From contig OX104134.1 of assembly GCA_944470555.2 (NCBI GenBank), positions 112,772,701 to 112,836,700 of the forward strand: a DNA stretch of 64,000 nucleotides, given 5' to 3'. Below are positions 22,383-33,969 of the stretch, in pieces. Each line of letters opens with the position of its first letter. Position 1 is the stretch's first letter. The translations under genes and the position numbers were made by a program. The notes under the pieces are model-generated. The model made no database searches. It saw only the letters and a list, made by a program, of their open reading frames with translations, and was not told the origin of the DNA. This stretch comes from Heterobilharzia americana. Taxonomy: Eukaryota; Platyhelminthes; Trematoda; Strigeidida; Schistosomatidae.

Positions 22383-23391
22383 GAAGTTGATGTCGATGGC
22401 TACTAACTCGTAGAAAAAAAGGTTCTCATTATTAGTCTTGTAAGTGCCATCGAGATCCAGTAGATCAAGACAGTTTTCAGCTACTTTCAGCTGATCGGCT
22501 GTAGCGAAAAAAAAGATTTCAGATCTCCACCTTCTGTGACAGAGAAGGATGCTGATCCTCCTTGACTGATTATATGCACCTGCAACTTTTGATAACTGCC
22601 TACAACAACATCGTTACAAGGGCAATTTCAACTACCGGTCAATTTACACTTAGCGAAGAGGCGATAGCGCATATTGAACACATCTTGATTATTCAATCGT
22701 TCACCATAGTGTGCATAAACGAAATCAGCAACATTAAATGCAGCCGTTCCGGTTATCAGCAATAGCCTTATGCTCTTCAATTCAGCTCCTGTCAACTTCC
22801 GCGCCCACGAACTATTGTCATAAAGCAGTGAATTGCAGGGATGATTGTGAGTTAACAGCCACCGAGTAACTGTCCAGAAACCTTATAAGAACTTCGCGAG
22901 CACGAACGCGCGGCAAGAACATTTCATGGATATTCTGTGAAGTAAATAATGAAAACAAATAGAACTGACCTTCTTGTCACTACACCACCTATTGACTGGT
23001 GTTCACTAGCCTTATAGCAAACTTAACGTAAGCTCTTTAGTCACCTTGCAAATGTGAATCTTGCACAACGTAGTGTGTGTACGTCTGTTTCTCATACTCC
23101 TTCAGGGCGACCTTCAAAGATTCTGGGGAAGGAAACGCGGTGAGAGGAAAATGCTCCATAAAAATCGATTCGTTTTCGGTTACAACACCTTGGGCGGTAT
23201 CGTCGCTCATCATGAAAACGAAGCAACTCGTCCTCAGTTTGCTCCTTTTTATAGTACCTTTGAAATTCGTGCAGCCAATAACATGGGATATTTCATCGTC
23301 TATTTTAATTGGACAACAGGTGACACAGGGTGTGAGGGAGAAGGGTAGAAAATAACAGTTAAAAAATTAGAAAATTATTACACACATACAT

Positions 23392-23648
23392 ACATACACC
23401 ATACAACAAAAGATATACAAGTTCACACTGAATGATTAGTCATCATAATTTAGAAAGACAATGACTATACGAAGAGGATTGGACGAGGAGATTAAATACA
23501 CGTTTTCTGAATTCATTTACATATCCTTGATATTTTAATTTTGATTATTTCCCTAAAGAAGCTCGGATCAGACTTCCATGTGAAACGTTGGAATTATTTG
23601 ATTTCAAACCCTCTGTGATTTACACAAATACAATTCTATATCTAATGT
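23392..23648 (+). repeat. Right arm of the 257-bp inverted repeat
   Basis: This arm is inverse to 18831-19087 with one clear mismatch. The hammerhead-like motif is on the plus strand at 23553-23588, where GAAAC is preceded by T instead of C. The arm lies 180 bp upstream of the MULE start and directly before PLE coding sequence on the other side. An older relative occurs at 53420-53530. Confidence 0.9.
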
Positions 23649-23649
23649 T

Positions 23650-24270
23650 AAGATTGATTTGTTTCAAGGAGTGTGAGAAAAAGAACTATTGTGTATCTAT
23701 CATATTTCTAAGTGAAAACAGATGCCCTGAAAAGTTCTTCAAAGTAAAAATCGTTTGCAGTAATCCCAAACTTGAAGTGATGGCAGAGCAATAGAAGCCT
23801 GTGTTTCTGGGAATACAATTCATTGATGAGACTCTAAGTGACATCTTATCCCAACGCCTAACTAGAGCGGTAAGCAGAAAGTTTTATTCAGGCCGTCCTT
23901 GCATATTGTTCAGTAGCTGTCCAATCCCCAAACTGAGGTCAAATTATAGCCTGCTCAGCCCTAACTCCTCATCTTGCATATGTCAATTTAACTGTTCCTG
24001 TGAAAAAAGTTACATATACAGGTGCGTTACCGACTTGGTTTGAAAGGGCAAAGTGAAAGTATTGAAAATTTCCATCGTAGCATACCCAGTAGACACGGGG
24101 TATCGCATAGATGCTAATAAACACATGGTATTCTAAAAACAATACCACATTTTGCTCACCGACGTCTACTCAAAGTAGCTGAGGTGATCTCAATAAGACT
24201 GATCAAACCTGAACTGTGTATTCGGTAAGATTATGTTCAAGCGTCATACCTCTCCTGGCCTTCAGTAAAA
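23650..24270 (+). pseudogene. Penelope-like element fragment 3 (GIY-YIG endonuclease end)
   Basis: The order of motifs is SENRCPEKFF (about 23720), KPVFLGIQFIDETLSDILSQRL (about 23797-23860), then CICQFNCSCEKSYIYRC (about 23975-24025), which is the PLE-type GIY-YIG start with its Cys residues, and RRLLKVAEVISIRLIKPELC (about 24160-24220), the family C-terminus. There are two stops and at least one frameshift. The RT domain is missing; coding similarity begins next to the inverted arm. Confidence 0.75.
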
Positions 24271-25323
24271 TAAAGTCCATTCTTGTCTTTGTTATTCGTT
24301 TTCTTTTCACTCACCGTCACATGATTCATTTGTATACATGTCATGACAATACTGACAGACGTAAAGAGAACGATCGATTTCTTCACAGTCCCTAACCTAC
24401 ATTCTATTTTGAAAATATGTTTGCCTCAAACTAGGCATTTCGACGTCGTATTATTCTAATTTATAACCGTACAACCTAACGAGAATTTACTGAAAAGGAT
24501 ATTTTCCGTTCAAATTGCTGTTAATTGTTGCTGTGGGAATCTTTAAGTGTTATACTTTGCTGGTCATTAATAAGATCTCACAAATATCCTTTTATTATTC
24601 CAGTGTATTGGTTTTTCTTCTTTGTCCTCGATGATATTACTCTTCGTTCTATTAGCTTCATATGTAAATATTTGTTACCATAATTTAATTACCTAATTTT
24701 CACCCTTTGCATTGCTTGGCCTTTCTTGGTCAACTGTAATTATCCACTGGAGACATATAAACACTCCTCATTTGTGTTTAGATACAATTTACTGACTTTA
24801 TCTTTGAGGATCTGCTAAACACCTGGATACCTGAAGTTTCGAGTTTTGTACATATATTAACCTTTTATTGCTTGTAAAAACGCTCAACTTGTTGACTCTG
24901 GATTTTATAGATAATCTGAGAGTTTGGTTTTCCATTTCCGTAATAAAATCTACTATAGACGTCTATTTTTCTTGAAAACTTGTAAATGTATTCTTGAAAC
25001 AATTTTTGAGGGTAAAAATACTGTATAAGGTATAGTTAGACTATTATTAACACTTGGAAGAAAAAGTAATACTTGAGAATTAGTTGTACGAGATAGATTA
25101 CTAGTAACAAAGGCTCATGAAAATATGTAATTTTATTTTTGTTTTGACTTGGTATCAATACAGAAACAAAACAGCTCTGACAGAATAGTCCAGTATTCTA
25201 CATCCCTAAAATATATAACACTGATCTAGTATATGTTCATTATGATGAAAGTTAGGCATGAACACTTCATTTAAACAGTATTAAAGCGAATTAACACAAT
25301 CTTACAATATTGGTAGAGTACAT
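24271..25323. other. Non-coding interval, nothing recognised
   Basis: AT-rich sequence without open frames or repeats that I can name. Confidence 0.4.
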
Positions 25324-25326
25324 TTA

Positions 25327-25373
25327 CGTTCCACTAGGAACCCAAGGGACAAATAATAAATAATAATAATATA
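25327..25373 (+). mobile_element. RTE-like LINE 3'-end micro-insertion
   Basis: TTCCACTAGGAACCCAAGGGAC followed by a run of AAT/ATA units is exactly the 3' end and tail of the LINE family A-E, here only about 45 bp long. TTACGTT occurs at 25324-25330 and again at 25375-25381, which suggests a 7-bp target-site duplication. It is an extreme 5' truncation. Confidence 0.75.
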
Positions 25374-25381
25374 CTTACGTT

Positions 25382-26287
25382 TCTCAGTTGATGCATTTCT
25401 CATACATTTTTTAACTGAACACATTTCTAATAGGCTACTGAATGTAGGCTTGAAAACAACACCAAAACGTTCATCAACTTATATTCAAGTGCATGTCATA
25501 ATTCGCGTGAGTAGTTAGCGTTTGATGCTTAAATAATAGTCAATAAGCTCACTCGATCCATTCAAAGGTCTTATGTTAAATTTCCATCAGTGATGATATT
25601 TAGCTTTGAAAGCAGAGGATTCTTGCAGATTAACCCGAATTTGGAGAGCAACTAAACTGGTGGGCTAAAATGTTCAGTATAGTGAGTAACTTAATCCCTT
25701 GATCGGAAATAATACAGGCTAACCCTGACGGAAAAATTGGATCAAGTGGGAAACAACTGAAAGCTATGATAAATTCTTAACACTTGCCGAATAAGGGGAT
25801 AGTATATTGACGTGTTAATTCTGCATATTTATTTACCGAATTCAGGTTTCCAATTACTTCACATGGATGATAACCTTAGTTCAAGCCCACAATTTTCTAT
25901 CAAACTGATTCCAGTATGCAAACAGCCGGTATAAATTGGTGTTAAGATTGTTTTAGAAATAAAACGGATCTATGCTAACCTGCTAAAGCTATTGTTCCTC
26001 CTCTATTTAAAATTTTGAAGTGAAAGAATTGTATAGAGAAGATTTATTTTTATGAGTTTTATAGGACTAGGTTTTCAGTACTTTATCCTTTCACTTAACA
26101 TCACATTCTTTGGTCACCTTGATTTTATCACGATTTTGTAAAATACCATGTCGATCAAGATAATTTATGGCTGAAACTACTTTTTGAGTGTTCATCTTCA
26201 ACTTCTCTCAGTGTCTAATGTTACTCAATAGATCTGTTGCCTGCAGAATCATCTTAAAGTATTTAAAGTTTCAGAATAAATCAATTT
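25382..26287. other. Non-coding interval, nothing recognised
   Basis: No gene or repeat was identified. Confidence 0.4.
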
Positions 26288-26725
26288 GAGGGTTTATGAG
26301 GATTTAGTGATTTCAAGTTGCAATTCATCACCGACTGACATCAGTTGGAGGAACATTGGTAACCTGGGAGGACTGGACAGTTGTTTAGTCCTAGTATAGG
26401 ACTCCTTAGCAGTACGAAACTCACGATCCCATCAGCGATTGAACCCGAAACCTTCGGGTTCCGCGGTCAGCACGTTACCACTGAGCTACCACACAGGAAT
26501 CTAATGGTCTGTATTTCCAACTTCTGTCAGTTCACGGCATAGTGTGACCATCACCCAATGTCATCATTGAGCATTTGTCCTCATGCCCACCAGGTTTGCC
26601 CCACCGGTCATGACTTCTCATTGGGACCTCAGAAATTACCCCTCTAAGCTAGTCACCAACGAGCACCAGATTAATTCAGTTTGTGAGTTTGTGGGGATTT
26701 ATTGATTTTAAGTTGGTATTCAGAA
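26288..26725 (-). mobile_element. tRNA-derived SINE (family T), minus strand
   Basis: On the minus strand a 5' block of about 190 bases (from AATTAATCTGGTGC) leads to a tRNA-like head with A box TAGCTCAGTGGTAACGTGC (26470-26488) and B box GGTTCAATCGC (about 26434-26444). It is followed by GGAGTCCTATACTAGGAC and AACTGATGTCAGTCGGTGATGAA. The head folds only partly as a tRNA, so this is not a tRNA gene. At 26691-26725 the element's terminal sequence occurs a second time in the same orientation, so a truncated copy abuts it. Confidence 0.8.
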
Positions 26726-27040
26726 AAGTGTTGGAAAATTTCTCTTACTTAATCACTTCTCTCTCCCTTTTTTATCTAGCCTTGCTTCAGAAGTATGTTG
26801 GAGCCTTATTTTGATTCAGTGTAAGTGAATGTCAATAACCACTGCCACTTTTTATGGCGGAAAATAGTTTACCACCATGTTATTTTCCATAATGAGACTG
26901 AAGAGCTGAAAACATCTGCTCCCTGATATTTTTTTAATAAAAACTTTCAATGGTTATTTTTATAACTGAGAAACGTTCACCACCAGTATTACTGTTACTT
27001 TGTAATAATGATTTGAAACACGAAGTAAAAGTTAACGTAT

Positions 27041-27046
27041 TTTATT
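27041..27046 (-). terminator. Poly(A) signal AATAAA after the TAL-like last exon
   Basis: AATAAA on the minus strand lies 25 bases after the stop codon at 27071. This spacing supports the neighbouring segment as a true terminal exon. Confidence 0.5.
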
Positions 27047-27070
27047 ATTTTGTGTAAGAAGGACACATGT

Positions 27071-27413
27071 TTAACAACAACAGCATCCTCCAGGTCGGTT
27101 TCTACTTTCCTTCTCTAACCATAAACAACCTTTAGTTTTGCCATCGTCACAACTAAACACTAAATATTTTCCATTGACTGCTTCATTTACAGGCTTTGTA
27201 TCTTCTATAAGACGACCTCTCCAACGCGGACCAATCTCACGATCACATTGGACAGTAACATCGAACAGACTAGAATCAAAATTATCTTCTTTCCAGAGCC
27301 TTTCTAAGATCTCAGTGATTTTCTTCTCCATTTGTGGATCTAGATTACTCGAATAAATAACCGGTTTTGGTGTTAAATTCCAGGTTGTTATCTTCCTTTC
27401 TCTTAGTATTTCA
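27071..27413 (-). CDS. Last exon of a tegument-allergen-like (TAL) protein, dynein-light-chain-like end
   Basis: A pyrimidine-rich tract and AG (27415-27414) precede the exon, which starts in phase with one base completing a codon. It encodes EILRERKITTWNLTPKPVIY, a linker and a dynein-light-chain-like region (CDREIGPRWRGRLIEDTKPV ... GKYLVFSCDD ... KGCLWLEKE), then a stop. Schistosome TAL proteins join two N-terminal EF-hands to such a domain and sit in the tegument. The C-terminus is unusual: RPGGCCCC, four terminal cysteines, which could be lipidated. Family assignment rests on pattern, not on a search. Confidence 0.62.
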
Positions 27414-30406
27414 CTACAGAAGAAACGAAATGAAATAGTAAGTGACTATTATGTGTAAATGCATATAATTTGAAAAGCCTGAACTTGGCATAAGGTGTTT
27501 AAAAGCAAGTATTAAAGTTCGAGCTTACACTTATTTAGCAGTTTCAGCGCACATCTGACAACATTTCAACACCGACTGTTCATCAGAAATTACCTTAATC
27601 TCAAAAAGGGTGACGTTTCTCTACCAATAAAATTTTCCAGCAACCATAGGCTCCTTTTCTGCTCCTACATTTTTGTCAACACAGTTGGTAAAACACTGAG
27701 CAAGTAGGTGTGATTAATAATACTTCTTTCAGTTTCCTTGTCTTCATGAAACAGAAGATTAATTTTTGCATTATTAGAAGGATAAGTGCCACTTAAGATG
27801 CACAAGTATGATTCATATGATACTGAATACATAATCTGACTGAAAAATTTAACAGAATGCAGTAACCTACACATAGCATTCGTATCTAAGCCTGATCTAA
27901 CTGAAATCGACAAATCATTGTGTTGAGTAAGAGCTTTCTGAGACTGTCCTGTGTTTATATTACGTTTTCGCATACTGAAGCTGATTTGAAGCTCAGCCTC
28001 CCTGCGTAAAATCGCCTTTCAGGTTACCTCAGTGAAGCTACCAATTCACTTCAAATCAGCAAAATCGTATTCGCTGCCGTCATCGTACTCGTTAAAATGA
28101 AGTTTGTTATTTCCTAAACCCAAAGACAAGTAAAAATTAAAACAAAATTCCTCGTTAAATTTCTCTCAGATTCAACCTGTAATATCAAAATCATGTTCAT
28201 TGACGTATGCAAAAGTGTACATGGTCAAAGCTACTCACAGTTTTAACGCCTTACGCCTCTCAATAGTGTATGAAACTTAGTTGGATATTTTTATGATATC
28301 CCAGTTTAATGGTGAAAAGAGTGGTCAATTCTCCCATCTGTGAACACAGACTGCATGTACAACAAAAAAACAAGGAGATCAAATCTTGTATTTACTCACA
28401 ATAGACTTATTAGGAGTAAGCACATAAAGCGTTACTTTTTTATCCCCTCCTCAATTCTAATAGCTTTCTACAACTTTCGGTTACATTCCTCCAAATTTAT
28501 CTTTTATATAGGTGCTTTCTGCCTTAACACACTAGTTAGTCGTGTGGCAGGTTGAACAATTACGCGGCATTACTACATTCTATGTTGCTACTAAATGAAT
28601 AACTCAATGACATAAAGTTGTGGTGGAGGTGAAGAACGCTGCCAATCAGTGTAGCTAAATTACGGAAACATGCTCCCTCATATACCACTGGTAATCCATT
28701 ATGATTCAGTGGCTGAAGTATCAAATTTCATATCATATTTTCGTCTTGCATAATATAAACCTAAGGGACATTCGGATTATTTGATCAAAATTCTCGCGTT
28801 ACAAATCTTATGACGGAAGTGTTGAGTGATTGTGAAAATTAATGCTTCTAGGACAATCGAATAAACATTTGGTCTACTGACTGCATTTTTGAGATGCTTT
28901 ACCGTGAAGAAATAAATCTCTATGAGAGTAAATTGTTTGTCTATTTTCAAGGGTATTTCCTTCAGCCAATGGTATAAATTTATTGCTGCATATATTAGAG
29001 GTAATGGCTTATCTCAATCTCATTTTATTACACAATGAACCTAGTAATCAAAATAAACACACTATTTTTAAGGACGTCTTCCTGTAGCAAACAAACGTCA
29101 TGTCATCATGTGTTGCTTCCGACACTCGACTGTAAAGTTGGCTAGACGGGTTGTCCTGTCACCCGTAAGAACCTGACTACAGAATGACTCACTTCTGTCG
29201 TTAGATGATTCATCCAAGACTATGTACTATTTAATTTTTATGTAAATATTATTTTATCGTAGGCGTTGCGTACACGCAAAGCTGTTTAAACAGGGGTTTT
29301 GATGGACACTGAAATAAATTTTTAAAAATCTGACAATCATAATTTCAAAGTCGTTAGTTTTCTTACTCTCTTTTCTTCTTGCTAACACCAAGAACTTCAC
29401 AAAATGAAGAAATGTTATTTGACCGGTATTGTCTTTATCGAATATATTCCTCCATTTCTAAAAGTAGTAAAACACAATCTAAGCGAAGTAGCAGTGGTGA
29501 AACTGAAACAGAATGAAAGTTCAAACACATATCTAAATAAAAGCTTCATTACTGATAATGACGAGGATTGGTCAGTTGTTTTAGGATTCCGGTAAATGTT
29601 GATTGACATAACAAAACATAACTAAAATTGCTTAGTTTGAGAAATAATCGTCCTTACTTGTTCTTAAAGCTCAGGTAGTCGACAAACTAAATGTACTCGT
29701 GATCAAAATAATCAATCCGAAGGAAAGATTAAAATGTGGTGACTGACATAATTCAGGCATGATAATCACAGATTAAAAACGCGGATCTGTAAATCTGAAG
29801 AAACTCAAACTACTTTAAGGGAAGAATCCACCAATCACGCTAACCTTATCAGTGAGCAACTGGTTACAGAATAATATGCTTGTAAACGAAGATCATTTGT
29901 CTAGTTGTAGACAAACGATCATCTTTCTGTAAATGCTGGTTGAGTTCTAATACTTGGGAGTGCAATCTAATTGATACAAACAACGTCTTATGAAGAAAGA
30001 TCCCAAACTGTCACTGAGTTACAAGAGAAACTTTGACGAATGCGATCAACCTTTACGATTTCAAGCTACTTAATTGATCCTGCATCTACATTTACAAAAG
30101 TCTTTTATATTTGACGAAATCTGAAAAGTCATCTTTAACAAACCGGTTTACTTTATTATCTATACCTAGGCGTTAGTCTAGCGAACTAACCCACCACGTC
30201 TTCATCTGGATTCTGACTGTATGCAACAGTGTATACATGAAACACAGTATACACACAACAGTTTCAATTATGTTTGTTTAGAATATGCGATATAATGAAA
30301 TAAGTCAGTTTGTTTCAAAGTGGCTTTCGTCAAGCGTTACGCATTAAAAATTAAAATTTACTAAGAATTAGTTAATTCAAAACAGCCTTCTTTACAAAAG
30401 AAGTTT
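27414..30406. other. Intron-like interval, no supported gene
   Basis: If 27071-27413 and 42186-42308 are one gene this is intron. A minus-strand frame at 27665-27973 and a plus-strand frame at 29404-29594 (next to a GTAAAT donor-like site) are the only candidates and neither has a recognisable motif. No exon for a second EF-hand was found. Confidence 0.35.
29404..29594 (+). CDS. Possible exon, unrecognised
   Basis: From an ATG the frame reads 63 codons with balanced composition (KVVKHNLSEVAVVKLKQNES ... DNDEDWSVVLGF) and ends at CCGGTAAATG, a plausible splice donor at 29593. No domain is recognised, and the antisense frame is open as well, so chance is possible. Confidence 0.22.
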
Positions 30407-31350
30407 TTATTCTTGGAGATTATTATTATTATTATTATTAGTCCCTTGGGTTCCTAGTGGAACATAGGGCTTCAGTAGCACGCCTCCAGTGACCTCTGTT
30501 CTCTGAGATCTTTTGAACCTGATCCCACGACAGCCCAGAAGCTCTCATTTCCTGCTCGCACGACCTCCTCCATGTCACCCTCAGCTGGGACACCCAACTC
30601 GTCGCTTCCCATGGGGATTCCACTCGAGGGCCTGACGCGTGATGTCCTCCGTCGGCCTTCTCAGTGCATGGCCAATCCATCTCCACTTCCTCCTGCATAT
30701 TTGTTGCGTGATAGGTTCTTGGTTGGTTCGTTCCCAGAGTTCCTTGTTGCTTATTTTTTCTGGCCATCTGATCTTCAGCAGCGAGCGTAAGCAGTTGTTG
30801 ATGAATGTCTGTAGTTTATTGGAAATACCTTTCGTGACGCGCCAAGTCTCTGAGCCATACAAGAGCACTGACTTGACGTTGGTGTTGAAAATCCGTATCT
30901 TGTTCCGCATGCTGAGTGCAGAAGATCTCCACACCGGTTTCAGGCTAATGAACACCTGTCTTGCTTTTCCGATTCTGACTTTGACGTCCTCGTCCGTCCC
31001 ACCTGTAGTTGAAACAGTGCTTCCTAGATAAGTGAAGGAGGTTACTTCCTTCAAGTTTCTCCCGTTGACGGTGATTGGAGTTTGTTGTTGTTGTTGATGG
31101 TGGTGGTGCGGTATCTTCATCACTTCTGTCTTTTCTATATTCACCTGAAGTCCCGTCTTCGCTGACCTGCCTCTTCTATCAACTTGTTAGTTTTTGCCTG
31201 CAGATCTTCAAGTTTATGTGACATTAGGCATAAGTCATCGTTGGCGAAATCCAAGTCTTCTAGGTTCTTTTCCGTCGTCCAGCGTATCCCCCTCTTCTCG
31301 CTGCCTACTGTTTGCTGCATGATCCAGTCCACCACGTTATTCTTGGAGAT
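30407..31350 (-). mobile_element. RTE-like LINE, copy C, 5'-truncated, with 14-bp target-site duplication
   Basis: The element occupies 30421-31336 with its TAA-type tail at 30421-30440. TTATTCTTGGAGAT flanks it perfectly at 30407-30420 and 31337-31350. It is nearly identical to the 3' part of copy A (base 1 onward) and is truncated within the VVDWIMQQ region of the RT. It encodes the catalytic motif as FANDD, one codon longer than in copy A, and has frame breaks near 31142 and 30580. The perfect duplication and high identity point to a recent insertion. Confidence 0.93.
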
Positions 31351-32173
31351 AGTGACTGAAATAAACAGAAAACCTGATAGATCTCTCTATAGATCTATAA
31401 CAAATGGTCTCTGGTTTCCAACTCTACTTAGGGACTGAAGTGTTCATTTGAAGAGACTCTCAGCATGTAAATTTGATCTAATACTTTTCTGTCGGTTAGT
31501 GTCTGAAGCTACAAGGTACAAAAATGAGATTCTCAGGTTAGCAGACAGTTAATATATCTTTAAATGCTTTCTAAATAATCTTTCCTGTCTAAAGTGTTTA
31601 GAAAACTGCTGTAGTTATAACTGTGAACCTAGCATTCAACTAATATATCTAACAAACATACCTCATGGATTCATATTTCCTATTGGGACTTCAGTGATAG
31701 ACGTGATTTCTTATTATGTTCATAGTCTGCTAGTTCTCCAGTAAGACTCACTGCACTTGCTTTAATCCAAATTCGCACTGAGTATTTTTAGTTCGCACTT
31801 CCAGACCGTTTAATTAACTTTCACAAAGCCTAGGAGAATTTTCAGTATCTATTTTGTTTCTCTGGTTTCTCACCACTTGCATGATACATGAAAAAATAAA
31901 TAATTAATTACTACAGGAAAGTCGAACATTTCACACACATTGTCTTGAGATTCCAGTTTACACGAGTCATATAAAACACTGGAAAGATATTACTAGACAA
32001 AGTTGAAACAACTTGTATGATCCAGGCAGTCTTCCGGAGTGTGTAGAAAAACTTTGTGAAATTAGCAGTAAAGATAAAATATAAACAGATTAGAGTGCAT
32101 GACTATTTGGTAAACTGTCTCAATCAAATATATAGTTGTATAACAGAAGTGGAAACACTAAAAATGAAGACAG

Positions 32174-32223
32174 TATCCTGGATTCCACTACTAGCCACTG
32201 CCCATCATTACTATAAGTAATAA
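32174..32223 (+). repeat. 3' end fragment of SM-alpha-like SINE (S5)
   Basis: TCCTGGATTCCACTACTAGCCACTGCCCATCATTA is the 3' flank of the hammerhead block seen in S1, S2 and S4. The core and the tRNA-like head are missing. Confidence 0.6.
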
Positions 32224-33969
32224 ACCTTACGTCTAAGGGTATATGTGCATAAACAGCAAGCAAACCTACGTACTTTCTGGGTAGATTAAGGAATTCGGGA
32301 TGTGATTATTTCCAGAAGACATTACGAATTCATGAAGTATCCTGCTTTTCAGCATGTAAGTCAGAATGAGTACCAAGTACGAGAAAAATTTACTGATAAT
32401 ATATTAATCCACTCCACAATACCAATCTTTCAAAGATGCATAAAATTTCACCAGTTCACTGTATATGCACATTCTTTTGTAGGTTAAGCACTGAGAAAGG
32501 TTTTATAGCGGTAACCTGATGCATGTTATCAGTTGTATTGCAGGCTTTATCGCCCGTGAATTAAGCTGACATTTTAAGACAGAAACTTTGATGCATCCCT
32601 AGTAGTTTTAGCAAAAGCATCATTCCTTCCTTTGTACTTTTAAGTGTGGAAAAGATTTGGTAGACTTAGTCGGCATTCAGAATTTTATCTGATTTGAACT
32701 GTTAGCTTGCAGTCAGTTAAGTTTTTAGATGCTCATCTGACAATCTATTTTCTTATTCTTTTTCGTAAAATGCTTGCCTACGAATTAGTTTCATTTCACC
32801 ATGTCATTTTTCCTTTTTTTTCATCGTTTCACCAGTTTCGAATGAACTGTATCTAGTAACTGTTGTTATACAAACTCTATTTCAATCAACAGTAATTTAT
32901 TAACATTATTTTGAAGTAGACTGGGGTTAACAAACTTTTTATAATGTGGTGTTAGTGGCCACTTCATGACTGCTATCAAAGGAAAGCAAAACGTTTAACA
33001 TCATTTTTACTACTTTCCATCACTTCGATTCTAGCCGATAGTTTTCACTGCATTCTTTTTTGATACACCAACATAAAGCCTTTCTTGATAGCTCTGCAAA
33101 TGATCCCTGTCTAGTAAGTGATCATTGTACTTAGTGGACTTCTGCTTGAGGAAAATCGCCTTCCAGGTAACTCAGTGACGATGTATCTAATCACACCACC
33201 ATATAATCCAGGTTCAATTTCCACAAAATTATGAGTGCATAGTGCTAACCAGCGTTAGCAAGCATGAAACCAAGGTCTAGGGCTTCTTGATGGTCGCCTC
33301 TGACTGGACAACAAAGTCAACTAAAGACAGTCCAAGTAGATAAATGACATCACATTTTCTACCTGTTGGGATAAAATGGATTACAAGCTCTTTGCCCATT
33401 AAGAAAGTGCAAACGATGTATCTGAAAGCATGACTTACAAAATAAATTTTCACTCTACTGACGATGTAATGTTAGCTATAAAATACGTAGAGCATAAATA
33501 TATGTGATATTATGTTGTTTCTTGCCAGAGTGAAAATGTGATGGACATTCTGAACTAGGCGCCAAACCATCCTCGTCTTCTGACAGTTTAATTGGTGCAC
33601 TCAAGTTAGGTTGGCAGTGACTACTCTAAAAAATTGAACTTTGGTGGTTTAACTAATAGTGATTATTTCTCTCTGTTTGCCGAAACAAGTGCTTTTTCCT
33701 TTTCATGAACTGGAAAAGTGAATCATATAGCAGAGGTAAAAAGGATTTGCCCATCTTGGATTATTGACCACTTAGCACAACAAATACTTTTGCGGCGACA
33801 CGTAAGTTTACGTTTTATTTTGCTATTTTAAGTTTATCCCAACCTTCGTGACTGCAATGCTTTTTTGTGTAATTAATATCAAAGTAGAATTTGAGCCATC
33901 ACTAGTATGTGGATTACTGTAAAGCAGGTTGAACTAGAGATTGTTCCAGCTCCTTGGTCTAAAATCACA
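32224..33969. other. Non-coding interval, nothing recognised
   Basis: Short frames only, no named repeat. Confidence 0.4.

Larger units (their letters stand above)
20981..23213 (-). pseudogene. Mutator-like (MULE) transposase gene, broken
   Basis: Five pieces follow in order on the minus strand. (1) 23213-23037: ATG ATG start, 58 residues with FPSPESLKVALKEYEKQT, then a stop or intron. (2) 22800-22650: ELKSIRLLLITGTAAFNVAD ... CKLTGS, stop. (3) Near 22520-22380: LLDLDGTYKTNNEN with the first DDE aspartate, after an A8 run that looks one base short. (4) 22382-22143: FITDYSPAISSAL with the second aspartate, then HHLLCRVHIIRNV. (5) 21968-21069: the C-terminal half with a SWIM-like motif. The third acidic residue was not located. 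MULE transposases, known in schistosomes, cut and paste DNA flanked by terminal inverted repeats. Confidence 0.8.

Noticed and set aside
23061..23355. Plus-strand frames of 92-95 codons with a hydrophobic stretch
   Set aside because: They are antisense to the MULE N-terminal coding piece and its leader.
18823..23657. Definite MULE target-site duplication
   Set aside because: AAAGGTTG and TAAGATTG differ at two of eight positions, while the arms differ at about one in 257; the two do not fit together, so only a tentative note is given.
26434..26490. tRNA gene
   Set aside because: A and B boxes are present but the fold is incomplete and the same head recurs at 53918 and 54200 inside longer repeats, so it is a SINE head.
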